Numbered from the stretch's first letter, positions 8,487 to 17,107 are shown. The stretch: 64,000 bases of DNA from Oscillospiraceae bacterium (GCA_015067025.1 SVNC01000005.1:108649-172648); one strand, 5' to 3'. Translations and numbers: made by a program. Notes: generated from the sequence alone by a model not told the origin.

Positions 8487-8525
8487 AGCTCCGTCCTGAT
8501 GTAAAATCATAGCGGAGCTTTTTCT
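8487..8525 (+). terminator. Rho-independent terminator
   Basis: AGCTCCG / CGGAGCT hairpin (8488-8494 and 8513-8519) followed by TTTTTCTTTT. Confidence 0.75.
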
Positions 8526-8536
8526 TTTCAAAGCAC

Positions 8537-8565
8537 TTGATTTTATTGTGCATAACAGGTATAAT
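8537..8565 (+). promoter_or_regulatory. Sigma-A-type promoter for the peptide-binding lipoprotein
   Basis: TTGATT (8537-8542), 17-nt spacer, TATAAT (8560-8565). Confidence 0.75.
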
Positions 8566-8632
8566 AAAAATATATAGAAATAGATATACATATAAGTTTC
8601 GCTTAAATGCGGATTTACATAAAGGAGTAACA

Positions 8633-10261
8633 ATGAAAAAAAGACTAACGGCAACATTTCTTATGCTGTCCTTACTTGTGGCGACAGCATTTCTTTTTAC
8701 TGCCTGTGAGGAGGATGACGGGAAGGGTTATATTTTTGGCTATAACATTTCTTCAAATCCCTCATCTCTTGATCCTCAGTGTGCCAATGACAGACAGTCC
8801 TTTCTGCTTATCGGAACGCTATTTGAGGGACTTTTAAAATGCGATAATGACGGTAATATAGTGCCTGCCGGGGCAGAAAGCTACATTGTATCAGAGGATA
8901 AGCTTACATATACCTTTAAATTACACGAAAACAGATACTGGACAGATGCAAATGACTTTTCCGAAAAGGTTACCGCAAATGACTATGTATACGGCTTTCA
9001 GCGACTGTTTTCTCCCGAAACAAGAGCACCCGGGGCAGAGGATTTCTACTGTATAAAAAATTCCGAAAAGATTACAAAAAAGCAGATGGACGTATCACAG
9101 CTTGGAGTAAAGGCAGTTTCGGATTATGAGCTTGTTATAACCCTTGATTATCCTGATTCTTCCTTTCTTATGCTTTTAACCACAGCACCTGCTATGCCTT
9201 GTAATGAAAAATATTTCTTAGCGTCACAAGGCAAGTATGGTCTTACTGATAAAACAACACCGTCAAACGGTGCGTTTTATCTTAAAAGTTGGAGCTATGA
9301 CCCCTGGAGCGATGACAATAACAACCTGATACTGAGATACAACGAAAAGTATAACGAGCATAACGAGGTATATCCCTTAGGACTTAATTTCTTTATAGAG
9401 GATACCGACGGCTTTTTAGAGGATTTTTATTCAGGTACGTCACAGAATATCCTGTTGGATGGAAAAAAGGCAGAACAGCTAATAAAAGAGGGCTACAGCT
9501 ACGAAGAATACAGTACTGTAACCTACGGAATTATGATGAATACAAAGGACAGTATATTTAAAGACAGTATGATGAGATATGCTCTTTTGTATGCAACCGA
9601 TAATAGCGATCTTTCACTGCCATTTGGCTTTGAAAAGGCAAACGGAGTAGTTCCCTATGAAGTAAGCGATGGTAAAACAATCTACAGAGAATTTGCAGGA
9701 AACACACCTGCAGTAAAGCCTGATAGTATAAAGGCATCCAGCAGTTATCGTAAGGCGTCTGAAAATATAAGCAAGGATGAGCTTTATAGCGTTACTATCA
9801 TTGCTGTAGAGGGCAGGGATGAGGAACTTATAAACTCTGCTCAGGATATTTTCCAGCAATGGCAGGCAAAGCTTGGTTTCTTCTGTACTATAGAGTATTT
9901 ATCCGAAAGTGCTTATAATAGTGCTATTCAGAGCGGTAACTATACTTTAGCTCTTGCAAGGGTGACAGGAGAATTCAACAACCCTCAGTCCTATCTTAAA
10001 AACTTTACTTCGTCAGGATATAAATATTCCTCAATGGACAGCAGTTATCAGAACTTATTACAAAACGCAATCAACGCTCTGTCTGTAGAAGAAAGCTACG
10101 AAGAGTGCAAAAAGGCTGAAAATAAGCTTTTGTGCGATGGTAGATTTATACCCGTTGCTTATGCTACAGAATATTTCTTCAGCGATAAGGATTGTGCTGA
10201 CGTGTTTTATGATCCCTTCAGCGGAGCGATAGATTATACAAAGGCTATTTATAAGGACTAA
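8633..10261 (+). CDS. Oligopeptide ABC transporter substrate-binding lipoprotein (SBP_bac_5, OppA-like)
   Basis: A 542-residue protein starting at the ATG 5 nt after AAAGGAG. The longer frame from 8537 overlaps the promoter. It has a lipoprotein signal peptide (MKKRLTATFLML...FLFTAC, cysteine near residue 23). The family signature follows: NPSSLDPQ, then LFEGLLKCDNDGNIVPAGAESY, then TYTFKLHENRYWTD. It would bind peptides outside the membrane. No permease or ATPase genes are adjacent, so it is an orphan binding protein here and must use a transporter encoded elsewhere. Terminators flank it. Confidence 0.92.
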   Translation: MKKRLTATFLMLSLLVATAFLFTACEEDDGKGYIFGYNISSNPSSLDPQCANDRQSFLLIGTLFEGLLKCDNDGNIVPAGAESYIVSEDKLTYTFKLHENRYWTDANDFSEKVTANDYVYGFQRLFSPETRAPGAEDFYCIKNSEKITKKQMDVSQLGVKAVSDYELVITLDYPDSSFLMLLTTAPAMPCNEKYFLASQGKYGLTDKTTPSNGAFYLKSWSYDPWSDDNNNLILRYNEKYNEHNEVYPLGLNFFIEDTDGFLEDFYSGTSQNILLDGKKAEQLIKEGYSYEEYSTVTYGIMMNTKDSIFKDSMMRYALLYATDNSDLSLPFGFEKANGVVPYEVSDGKTIYREFAGNTPAVKPDSIKASSSYRKASENISKDELYSVTIIAVEGRDEELINSAQDIFQQWQAKLGFFCTIEYLSESAYNSAIQSGNYTLALARVTGEFNNPQSYLKNFTSSGYKYSSMDSSYQNLLQNAINALSVEESYEECKKAENKLLCDGRFIPVAYATEYFFSDKDCADVFYDPFSGAIDYTKAIYKD

Positions 10262-10265
10262 AAAA

Positions 10266-10296
10266 ACGTGTATCACGAAAGTGGTACACGTTTTTT
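10266..10296 (+). terminator. Rho-independent terminator
   Basis: An 11-bp stem, ACGTGTATCAC / GTGGTACACGT (one wobble), with a GAAA tetraloop and a TTTTTT tail. Confidence 0.85.
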
Positions 10297-10319
10297 AATA
10301 TGCAACGAAAAATACCGTT

Positions 10320-10637
10320 TCAGTGGTGGCTTTGATTATTTCTTGATTTTCTTATGGTGTTATTTACCACATCTTCTCCTTTATCCTGATACAACTTGTG
10401 TGCTTTTATTATTATATCATAGGAATAATCCACTACCTCTATATTTGTGTAATGGTGTTCCTTAAGTAATTTTCTTTTCATAGTGAGAGCACACTTGCGG
10501 TCATCGTATTTAGCGGCAAGCTCAGGACAGCATACAGCACAGTTCTTGGTATGTATATACCTTTCTTCTCCGTATTCGGTTATGGTTTTAAGTACAAAGG
10601 CGATAGTGCTCTCACTCCTTTCTTTATAAGTTCTCAT
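10320..10637 (-). CDS. Hypothetical Cys-containing small protein, start uncertain
   Basis: About 105 codons if the ATG at 10637 is used. The body has a C-AV-CC cluster, a KRKLLKEHHY basic segment and a hydrophilic tail ending NNQSHH. I do not recognise it. A promoter at 10641-10669 ends only 3 nt before that ATG, so its transcript would begin at or after the ATG. The only good ribosome site, AAAGGAG at 10621-10615, lies inside the frame and points to a start near 10604, where the in-frame codon is ATC. The rest of 10297-10891 carries only this gene and the antiporter promoter. Confidence 0.4.
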   Translation of the reverse strand: MRTYKERSESTIAFVLKTITEYGEERYIHTKNCAVCCPELAAKYDDRKCALTMKRKLLKEHHYTNIEVVDYSYDIIIKAHKLYQDKGEDVVNNTIRKSRNNQSHH

Positions 10638-10640
10638 ATT

Positions 10641-10669
10641 ATTATAAAACAAATTGCAACAATAATCAA
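10641..10669 (-). promoter_or_regulatory. Sigma-A-type promoter on the minus strand
   Basis: TTGATT (10669-10664), 17-nt spacer, TATAAT (10646-10641), just upstream of the small hypothetical gene. Confidence 0.6.
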
Positions 10670-10827
10670 CGATTTCCGACAAGTCGGAGTTAAAATTTAT
10701 TTTCGGGTTGTCGAAAAATTTGATTAATAATTGCTTGTGAAAGAACAAAACACATTTAAAACTGTTTGTAAAGCAAGGAGGTAAATATCAGCAACGAAAA
10801 TTATTTTTCTTAAGTTTCCGATTTTAC

Positions 10828-10856
10828 TTGACATAATGCGACTTTTATATTAAACT
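10828..10856 (+). promoter_or_regulatory. Sigma-A-type promoter for the NhaC-type antiporter
   Basis: TTGACA (10828-10833), 17-nt spacer, TAAACT (10851-10856). Confidence 0.65.
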
Positions 10857-10891
10857 TAAACTATAAATATTTCTGAAAGGAATTTTAAATT

Positions 10892-12412
10892 ATGGAATTT
10901 TATGCAACGTTCTGGGCACTCGTTCCACCACTTATTGCGATAGCTCTTGCACTTATAACCAAAGAAGTTTACAGTTCTTTGTTTGTAGGTATCTTATTCG
11001 GAGCATTGCTTTTTGCAGGTTTCCAGCCTGAAGCGACAATGAATCAGCTTATTGAGGGCGGATTTGTCAAGGTTCTTTCTGATTCGGGCAACGTAGGAAT
11101 TCTTATATTCCTTGTTATTTTAGGCACGATAGTCTGTCTTATGAATAAGGCAGGCGGCTCAGCAGCTTTTGGCGAATGGGCACAGGCTCATATCAAGAGC
11201 AGGGTAGGAGCACAGATCGCTACCGTTATCCTCGGCGTTCTTATCTTTATTGACGACTATTTCAACTGTCTTACAGTTGGTAGTGTTATGAAGCCTGTGG
11301 CGATAAAGCACAGAATATCCGCTTCAAAGCTTTCTTATCTTATCGACTCTACAGCCGCTCCTATATGCATTATTGCACCCGTTTCATCCTGGGCAGCAGC
11401 GGTAGCAGGTTTCGTACAGAGCGATGAAAAGGGTTTCTCTATTTTTATCAGTTCTATTCCGTATAATTACTATGCGTTGCTTACGATTGTTTTTGTTGTC
11501 GGAATAATTCTTATCAAGAAGGATTTCGGACCTATGGCAAAAGCAGAAGCATTTGCTAAAAAGGGAGAAGACCCCGGCGATGAAGAAACAAGCGGTACAG
11601 CAATTCAGAATGAACGTGGCAGAGGTAAGATGTTTGATCTTATATTCCCCATAATTATTCTCATTGCAAGCTGTGTGTTCGGTATGTTATATACAGGCGG
11701 CATTTTTAATGGCGAAAATATTATTGACGCTTTTGCTAACTGTTCCGCTTCTACAGGTCTTGCAATAGGCTCGTTTATAGCACTTATTATTATAATTATA
11801 ACATATCTTATCAGAAGAGTAATTTCCTTTAAATCTTGTATGGAATGTCTGCCGGAAGGTTTTAAATCAATGGTTCCCGCAATACTTATCCTTACCTTTG
11901 CATGGACGCTTAAGGCTATGACGGACAGCCTTGGAGCCGGTGTATTTGTTGATACTTTCGTAAAACAGTATGCGGAATCCTTCAGCTTCCTGCTCCCTGC
12001 AATCATCTTCCTTATTGCTATTGGCATCTCCTTTGCAACAGGTACATCATGGGGTACATTTGGTATCCTTATCCCGATAGTTGTAAGTCTGTTTGAAACT
12101 ACCGATCCTCAGATGATGGTAATTGCTATTTCTGCTTGTATGGCAGGTTCTGTTTGCGGTGACCATTGCTCGCCAATTTCAGATACAACTATTATGGCGT
12201 CAGCGGGTGCGAAGTGTAAACACGTAAAGCACGTATCCACACAGCTTCCTTATGCACTTCTTGTTGCAAGCATTTCCTTCATAATGTACATTCTTGTTGC
12301 GTTTATAAGAGATCCCTTTATAAGCCTTGCTATTGGTATTGCACTTACTATCGGTGCACTTATACTTATAAAATTTCTGCTTGATAAAAAAGGAAATGAA
12401 AAGAAATCCTAA
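10892..12412 (+). CDS. NhaC-family Na+/H+ antiporter
   Basis: A 506-residue protein with about 12 membrane helices. Family landmarks are FIDDYFNCLTVGSVMKP (about 126-142), the helix-breaking SATGTSWGTFG near 383-393, and SVCGDHCSPISDTT near 419-432, which carries conserved polar residues in the membrane. Members exchange Na+ for H+, or a carboxylate such as malate together with H+/Na+, so the exact substrate is open. It is a single gene with its own promoter and terminator. Confidence 0.85.
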   Translation: MEFYATFWALVPPLIAIALALITKEVYSSLFVGILFGALLFAGFQPEATMNQLIEGGFVKVLSDSGNVGILIFLVILGTIVCLMNKAGGSAAFGEWAQAHIKSRVGAQIATVILGVLIFIDDYFNCLTVGSVMKPVAIKHRISASKLSYLIDSTAAPICIIAPVSSWAAAVAGFVQSDEKGFSIFISSIPYNYYALLTIVFVVGIILIKKDFGPMAKAEAFAKKGEDPGDEETSGTAIQNERGRGKMFDLIFPIIILIASCVFGMLYTGGIFNGENIIDAFANCSASTGLAIGSFIALIIIIITYLIRRVISFKSCMECLPEGFKSMVPAILILTFAWTLKAMTDSLGAGVFVDTFVKQYAESFSFLLPAIIFLIAIGISFATGTSWGTFGILIPIVVSLFETTDPQMMVIAISACMAGSVCGDHCSPISDTTIMASAGAKCKHVKHVSTQLPYALLVASISFIMYILVAFIRDPFISLAIGIALTIGALILIKFLLDKKGNEKKS

Positions 12413-12430
12413 TAATATTTAAAACATAGT

Positions 12431-12470
12431 AAAAGACTGTTTTGACACAATATCAAAACAGTCTTTTGTT
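12431..12470 (+). terminator. Strong hairpin terminator
   Basis: A 15-bp perfect stem, AAAAGACTGTTTTGA / TCAAAACAGTCTTTT (12431-12445 and 12453-12467). It can also serve the convergent GH5 gene on the minus strand. Confidence 0.85.
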
Positions 12471-12494
12471 ATTCTGAAGAAATTATTTTTATTA

Positions 12495-13457
12495 TCAGAT
12501 GTATTTTAAAAGCTCATCACGAACGTCGTCAAGTCTTTTATCTGAAAGCCCGAAGTCCATTTCCTTATAGCTCCAGGCACTTCTTACAATGCCGTGTTTT
12601 TCAAAGATTGCATTTATGCATTTGTACCATTTGACAGTATCTTCAGGTGATACTATATCAATAACACCGTATTCTCCGCAGTAAAGAGAAGCGTTGTTTT
12701 TCTTTGCAGTTTCTAAAGCACTTGCAAATCGTTCTTCAAAATATGCTTCAGTAACACCGCTGTCTTCAAAGGAAATGCGATCTTCTTTATTTATCATATC
12801 AGTCCAGTAAGCACCCTGATGAGTGAATTTTAAAGGATCGTAGCAATGGAAGTTGTATACGATTTTATCATCATAGGGCTTTTCAAGATCAGGAATAGCA
12901 TCGGGACTGTTGTTCCAGTAACCGCCTACAAGGATAATTGTATCAGGAGCATATACTCTGATTCTTTTGATGCATTCCTTTATAATTTTATTCCAGGTGT
13001 CGGAGAAAGCCTGATCGGTAACTTCATTCAAAAGCTCAAAAACAACTCTGTCAGAAAGCTTACCATAACGCTTTGCGAATTCATCCCAAAGCTTGTAGAA
13101 TCTTTCCTGAAGCACGTCGCTTTCAAAAAAACCGCTTTCACTTTCTCCATAGCTGTCAAAAGAATATCCTGCGGTTTTATGGAGGTCGAAAACTATCTTT
13201 AGCCCGTATTTCTCTGCTAAAGAAAAGGCATTGTCGACCCGCTCAAAGCCGTCTTCTTTATACGTTCCGTCTTCGTTTTCAAAAATGTTGTAGTCTACAG
13301 GGATCCTCACATGGTCTGCACCCCACTCGGAAATTGTGGCAAAGTCGCTTTCTTTAATGAAATTATCAAGTCTGTCTTTGCTGTAATCACACTGTGAAAA
13401 CCATCCACCAAGGTTTATGCCCTTGCACATTCCCATGTCCTTTAATATGTTAGTCAT
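12495..13457 (-). CDS. Cytosolic GH5 family glycoside hydrolase
   Basis: A 320-residue single (beta/alpha)8 domain of the GH5 cellulase/mannanase clan. NLGGW near residue 15 starts the barrel. The acid/base is E145 in FELLNE, and the nucleophile is E262 in YCGEYG. H204 and Y206 in NFHCYDP are the usual active-site pair. There is no signal peptide or carbohydrate-binding module, so it should act on imported oligosaccharides such as short beta-1,4- or mixed-linkage glucans. The divergent neighbour is a GH16 lipoprotein, which supports a beta-glucan role. Subfamily specificity cannot be called by eye. Confidence 0.88.
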   Translation of the reverse strand: MTNILKDMGMCKGINLGGWFSQCDYSKDRLDNFIKESDFATISEWGADHVRIPVDYNIFENEDGTYKEDGFERVDNAFSLAEKYGLKIVFDLHKTAGYSFDSYGESESGFFESDVLQERFYKLWDEFAKRYGKLSDRVVFELLNEVTDQAFSDTWNKIIKECIKRIRVYAPDTIILVGGYWNNSPDAIPDLEKPYDDKIVYNFHCYDPLKFTHQGAYWTDMINKEDRISFEDSGVTEAYFEERFASALETAKKNNASLYCGEYGVIDIVSPEDTVKWYKCINAIFEKHGIVRSAWSYKEMDFGLSDKRLDDVRDELLKYI

Positions 13458-13537
13458 AATTTTCCGCCTTTCATAAGGTTTATTCTGTGATTTTAGTATA
13501 TCATTATTCTTTGCAAATTAATAGTATTTTTTTGCTC

Positions 13538-13578
13538 TTTGTATAACAAATCTGCCCTTTATTTTACAAAGAGGGGCA
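13538..13578. promoter_or_regulatory. Inverted repeats between divergent GH5 and GH16 genes
   Basis: TTTGT-N3-ACAAA (13538-13550) and an imperfect TGCCC...GGGCA pair (13553-13557 and 13574-13578) lie mid-way in the 212-bp divergent spacer. The position suits an operator shared by both genes, possibly for the AraC protein at 14547. This is a weak, sequence-only suggestion. Confidence 0.3.
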
Positions 13579-13669
13579 AAATAGTGATATTAAGAATATG
13601 ATTATGATATTTTTATAATTTAGAGGATGATATAATCAAGATAACGAAAATAAAACGGAGGTTTTTATT

Positions 13670-14467
13670 ATGAACAAAATAAAAAATGCGTTACCTTTAT
13701 TATTAGCTATTACAATGCTTACAGCCTGCAGTAATCTGAATACGAACGATCAGTTATCGGCAGGAAACAGTTCTCAGTCGGTAGTTGAAAACTCAAAAAT
13801 CGAAGTACCTGATGGTCATGCGTATGCTGAATTTACAAATGGTATGCCTGAGGGTTGGGAGTGTGCAAACGGCTGGACAAACGGCAGTATGTTCAACGTT
13901 ACCTGGAGAAAGGACAACGTAACGTTTAATGATGGTAAAATGCAGCTTGTCATTAATAACGATAAGACTCCTACCGGGGGTATCCCGTATTCAGGCGGAG
14001 AATTCAGAAGTAAGGAGTTTTACGGCTACGGCAGATATGAGGTTTCTATGAAGCCTATAAAGAATGATGGGGTTGTTTCTTCCTTCTTTACATATACGGG
14101 TCCATCAGATAATAATCCTTGGGATGAAATTGATATTGAATTTTTAGGCAAGGATACGACTATAGTTCAGTTCAACTATTTTACAGATAGTAAGGGTAAT
14201 CACGAGCATATCCATAACCTTGGCTTTGACGCTTCTGAAGAATTCCACACCTATGCATTTGAATGGCATAAGGATAAGATAGTGTGGTTTGTTGATGGTG
14301 TTGAAGTGTATAGCGCTGCTGAATGTATTCCTGTTACGGAAAGCAAGATTATGATGAATGCCTGGTGCGGTATTGGTGTTGATGGCTGGCTCAAAAAATT
14401 CGATGACAGTAAGATGCCCCTTACGGCAGAATATGAATGGGTGAAATTCACTCCTTTTGATAACTGA
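13670..14467 (+). CDS. GH16 lipoprotein, likely licheninase / endo-beta-1,3-1,4-glucanase
   Basis: A 265-residue protein with a lipoprotein signal ending LTAC (C20), a Ser/Asn-rich linker to about residue 45, then a GH16 jelly-roll. The catalytic motif DEIDIEF places the nucleophile at E153, the assisting aspartate at D155 and the acid/base at E157. YEVSMKPIKNDGVVSSFFTY and the C-terminal MMNAWCG are typical of bacterial lichenases. It would be tethered outside the cell and cut mixed-linkage beta-glucan into oligomers. It is divergent from the GH5 gene and followed by an AraC regulator. Confidence 0.9.
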   Translation: MNKIKNALPLLLAITMLTACSNLNTNDQLSAGNSSQSVVENSKIEVPDGHAYAEFTNGMPEGWECANGWTNGSMFNVTWRKDNVTFNDGKMQLVINNDKTPTGGIPYSGGEFRSKEFYGYGRYEVSMKPIKNDGVVSSFFTYTGPSDNNPWDEIDIEFLGKDTTIVQFNYFTDSKGNHEHIHNLGFDASEEFHTYAFEWHKDKIVWFVDGVEVYSAAECIPVTESKIMMNAWCGIGVDGWLKKFDDSKMPLTAEYEWVKFTPFDN

Positions 14468-14499
14468 TATCAGAAAGTTGCAGTTTACGTTAATTTATG

Positions 14500-14528
14500 T
14501 TGATTTAAGAGACGGAATGTTGTAAAAT
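14500..14528 (+). promoter_or_regulatory. Sigma-A-type promoter for the AraC regulator
   Basis: TTGATT (14500-14505), 17-nt spacer, TAAAAT (14523-14528). Confidence 0.65.
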
Positions 14529-14546
14529 ATATATGGAGGCGAGTTT

Positions 14547-15293
14547 ATGAATGTAGACAGAAAACTTTCTCATATAGAATTTTTAAACAGAGAATATAAT
14601 GTATCCCATTTGTCCTATGAAAGGGAAATGGCATTTTTCCACAGTATAAAACAGGGTGATTACGCCGAAGCACAGCGACTGTTTAAGCCATTCAACTGCG
14701 AAGAAATGGGTAAGCTTAGTGATGATAGTCTCAGAAATTTAAAATATCATCTCGTAATAACAGTTGCTTTTATCACACGATATTGCATAGAGGGCGGTAT
14801 GGAGATGGAAGCGGCGTATAATCTCAGCGATATTTATATCCGCAGTATAGATAAATGCCGTTCAGAAGAAGAGATAAATATGCTTCATCGAGAGGTTGTA
14901 GCAGACTATGCCCAGCGTATGAATATAATCAGAAAGCAGAACCGCTATCCAAAGACCGTTACAATGTGCCTTGATTACATTTACGATAATCTCCATCGTA
15001 AAATAACACTGGAGAAACTGTCTGAACTTGTAAATCTGAGTCCAACTTATCTGTCAAAGTTGTTTCATAAGGAAGTGGGCATCACAGTATCTGCATATAT
15101 AACAAAAAAGCGAATAGAAACTGCAGAAAATATGCTTAAATTTTCAGACTATTCCTGCCTTGAGATCTCTGATTATCTGTGCTTTAGCTCTGAAAGTCAT
15201 TTTATCCACTCATTTAAAAAACATACAGGATATACTCCAAAAAATTATCGTGAACAATTCTTCCGAACAAGAAAAAGTGAGCCTGTAACATAG
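14547..15293 (+). CDS. AraC-family transcriptional regulator
   Basis: A 248-residue protein. The N-terminal 140 residues are helical and lack a cupin signature. The C-terminal 100 residues carry two HTH motifs: ITLEKLSELVNLSPTYLSKL, then CLEISDYLCFSSESHFIHSF followed by GYTPKNYREQ. This form, with a helical N-terminus, is common near glycoside hydrolase genes in Ruminococcaceae. It probably controls the GH16/GH5 genes in response to a glucan signal (inference). Confidence 0.88.
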   Translation: MNVDRKLSHIEFLNREYNVSHLSYEREMAFFHSIKQGDYAEAQRLFKPFNCEEMGKLSDDSLRNLKYHLVITVAFITRYCIEGGMEMEAAYNLSDIYIRSIDKCRSEEEINMLHREVVADYAQRMNIIRKQNRYPKTVTMCLDYIYDNLHRKITLEKLSELVNLSPTYLSKLFHKEVGITVSAYITKKRIETAENMLKFSDYSCLEISDYLCFSSESHFIHSFKKHTGYTPKNYREQFFRTRKSEPVT

Positions 15294-15298
15294 CTAAA

Positions 15299-15345
15299 AC
15301 CGTATCTGTAGGTGAAAAAACTTACAGATACGGCTTAATTTTTTA
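15299..15345 (+). terminator. Hairpin terminator after the AraC gene
   Basis: CCGTATCTGTA / TACAGATACGG stem (15300-15310 and 15323-15333) followed by a T-rich tail. Confidence 0.75.
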
Positions 15346-15374
15346 TTGACACAAAGTGAGTAATGTGTTAAAAT
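15346..15374 (+). promoter_or_regulatory. Strong sigma-A promoter for the mini-lipoprotein
   Basis: Consensus TTGACA (15346-15351), 17-nt spacer, TAAAAT (15369-15374). The -35 is immediately after the previous terminator. Confidence 0.75.
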
Positions 15375-15422
15375 TATCCTTGTAAAATATTTTTACAACT
15401 AATTTTTTATGGAGGGAATAAT

Positions 15423-15602
15423 ATGAAAAAGAGAATTGCAATGGTAGTACTTACAATAGCTGCTGTATTATCGCTCACAGCCTGTGGCGAAGCAAACTGC
15501 AAGCATGATGGCTGTGATAAGGAGATCGCTGAAAACGGCTACTGCGCAGAGCACGCTATCGAGCACGCTCTTCAGGACGCTCTCGGCGGTTTGCTCGGCT
15601 AA
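15423..15602 (+). CDS. 59-residue Cys/His lipoprotein
   Basis: The ribosome site GGAGGG is 9 nt before the ATG. The product begins with a lipoprotein signal (MKKRIAMVVLTIAAVLSLTAC, lipid cysteine C21). Only about 38 residues follow. They include C-KHDG-C, then about 11 residues, then C-AE-H, a spacing that matches small zinc-knuckle elements, and a short amphipathic tail LQDALGGLLG. It would be a tiny surface protein with a possible metal site. It has its own consensus promoter and a tight terminator, so it is probably well expressed. The function is unknown. Confidence 0.75.
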   Translation: MKKRIAMVVLTIAAVLSLTACGEANCKHDGCDKEIAENGYCAEHAIEHALQDALGGLLG

Positions 15603-15623
15603 TCCGGAAATTCTAAAGTGCAG

Positions 15624-15651
15624 AAAAACGCTCCTACGGGAGCGTTTTTGT
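15624..15651 (+). terminator. Rho-independent terminator
   Basis: AAAACGCTCC-TACG-GGAGCGTTTT (15626-15649) with a following TTGTTTT. Confidence 0.85.
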
Positions 15652-15679
15652 TTTGGATGTCCGGACTGTTTTTTATAAA

Positions 15680-16303
15680 TTATGAATCTGTTCCGAGAAG
15701 AATGTTTCTGATATTTGTATCTATTTGATTTTTGTCAAGGCTTTGCGAAATCAACGGTTGAATAACCTCTCTGCTTTCTCTTGTGTGAGGAAGTTGAGCA
15801 ACAAGAATGTGAGCTTTATCATTGTTACCGCACTTAAGATATAAGAAGCAAAGCACGGCACGGATTGTTGATTTTTGTTTTTCATTTGTTGATAATGGTA
15901 ATCCTCGTTCCATAAGGCTGATGGCTTCCTTTGATTCGCCTTTAAGTGCAAGGACTCCTGCGAGTCCTAAAATCATACCGGGATTTTTAGGGTAGGTCAG
16001 AAGAGCATTTCGATACACCCTTTCTGCTGAAGAATAATCGCCACACAATTGAAATTCAGAAGCAGTTTTGTGAATGTTGTGCTGAGCTTGTTCAGCTCGG
16101 ATCGTATCCATACCTATAAGTAAATCTATACTTGTTTCAAAAATATCTGCAAGGGCGGGAAGAAATGTGATGTCGGGATAACATTCTCCTCTTTCCCATT
16201 TTGAAACACTTTGCGGTGTAATGCCGAGGTATTCGGCAACATCTTCCTGAGTGAGATTTTTAAGGCTTCGATACTTTTTCAGGTTTTCAGACAGATATAA
16301 CAT
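15680..16303 (-). CDS. Xre-family regulator with TPR-like repeats
   Basis: A 207-residue protein. Residues 6-60 form a Cro/C1 HTH (TQEDVAEYLGITPQSVSKWE, then the usual GECYPD and SIDLLIG). The rest is helical with tetratricopeptide-like periodicity (A-x3-Y-x2-A-L-x5-P at about 85-105, then KAHILVAQLP further on). This architecture is common in Firmicutes, where the repeats often bind a peptide or partner protein. The start is preceded by AAAAGGAGAA. No partner gene is adjacent. Confidence 0.88.
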   Translation of the reverse strand: MLYLSENLKKYRSLKNLTQEDVAEYLGITPQSVSKWERGECYPDITFLPALADIFETSIDLLIGMDTIRAEQAQHNIHKTASEFQLCGDYSSAERVYRNALLTYPKNPGMILGLAGVLALKGESKEAISLMERGLPLSTNEKQKSTIRAVLCFLYLKCGNNDKAHILVAQLPHTRESREVIQPLISQSLDKNQIDTNIRNILLGTDS

Positions 16304-16434
16304 AACAGTTCTCCTTTTGTTTTTGTTTAAGGCTATTATATCATAAGTACCGCAAAATTCAATAACGCGTTAGTTGTAAATGGTTCAACCGCTTACGTAG
16401 CTGTGTGCATCAAATGTTAGTGTTTAAAGGCTGA

Positions 16435-17094
16435 TTACAACAAAGTAAACCAATTCTTTTGAAATTCAATCATTCCCTCATCTCGCATTTTACAAAGCTC
16501 GTTTGACATCGCACTGCGGTCTACCGAAAGATAATCAGCAAGCTGTTGACGGTTGAAGGGGATAGAAAAGCTATTACTGTTCTGCCTTTTAGCCTCTTCC
16601 GAAAGATAGGATATCAGCTTTTCTCTTGTGGTACGCTTTGACATAAAGCTAAGCTTTTTCATAAGCTTTCTGTTCTTTTCGGATGTGGCATAAAATAAAT
16701 TCTGTACCACCAAAGAGTGAAATCTGCAAGCGGAGGAGCAGACTGTAATTATTCTTTTTACATCAAAGAATATCACTGCCGAATCCTCTACAGCCAGTAC
16801 ATCATTCATGATAGCGTCGCTTTGCGGAGCGGAATATGCCTCGCCAAACATTTCGCCGATGCTGATCATGTTAAGAATGCTTCGGTTGCCCCAGTAATCG
16901 TCATACTGTATGTGGAGCTTTCCGCTGACAAGTATCATAATATTATCTATATGCTCACCCTGATGAAGAACATATTCTCCCTTTTTATAGGTCTGAAGCT
17001 TTGCCTGTAAGCAGGAAAGCATTGCTGTTATTTCTTCTTCCCCTATTCCGGAGAAAAGCTGAGTCATTTTTAAAATCGGAATAAATTTTTTCAT
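16435..17094 (-). CDS. Crp/Fnr-family transcriptional regulator
   Basis: A 219-residue protein from the ATG behind AGAGGTG. The longer frame to 17199 runs through the promoter. A cyclic-nucleotide-binding-type beta barrel (about 20-120, KGEYVLHQGEHIDNIMILVSG) is followed by a dimer helix and a C-terminal winged helix with RQQLADYLSVDRSAMSNEL. There is no N-terminal cysteine cluster as in FNR, so the signal may be a small ligand, haem or a redox change. It is divergent from a ferredoxin gene that it probably controls, and a CRP-spaced palindrome lies in its leader. Confidence 0.9.
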   Translation of the reverse strand: MKKFIPILKMTQLFSGIGEEEITAMLSCLQAKLQTYKKGEYVLHQGEHIDNIMILVSGKLHIQYDDYWGNRSILNMISIGEMFGEAYSAPQSDAIMNDVLAVEDSAVIFFDVKRIITVCSSACRFHSLVVQNLFYATSEKNRKLMKKLSFMSKRTTREKLISYLSEEAKRQNSNSFSIPFNRQQLADYLSVDRSAMSNELCKMRDEGMIEFQKNWFTLL

Positions 17095-17107
17095 AAGCAC
17101 CTCTTTT

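Noticed and set aside
8537..8632. TTG start for the peptide-binding protein
   Set aside because: The extension lies on the promoter. The ATG at 8633 gives a proper lipoprotein signal peptide.
15484..15678. A 64-codon plus-strand frame over the mini-lipoprotein
   Set aside because: Wrong frame. The 59-residue lipoprotein at 15423 has the ribosome site and signal peptide and explains the region.
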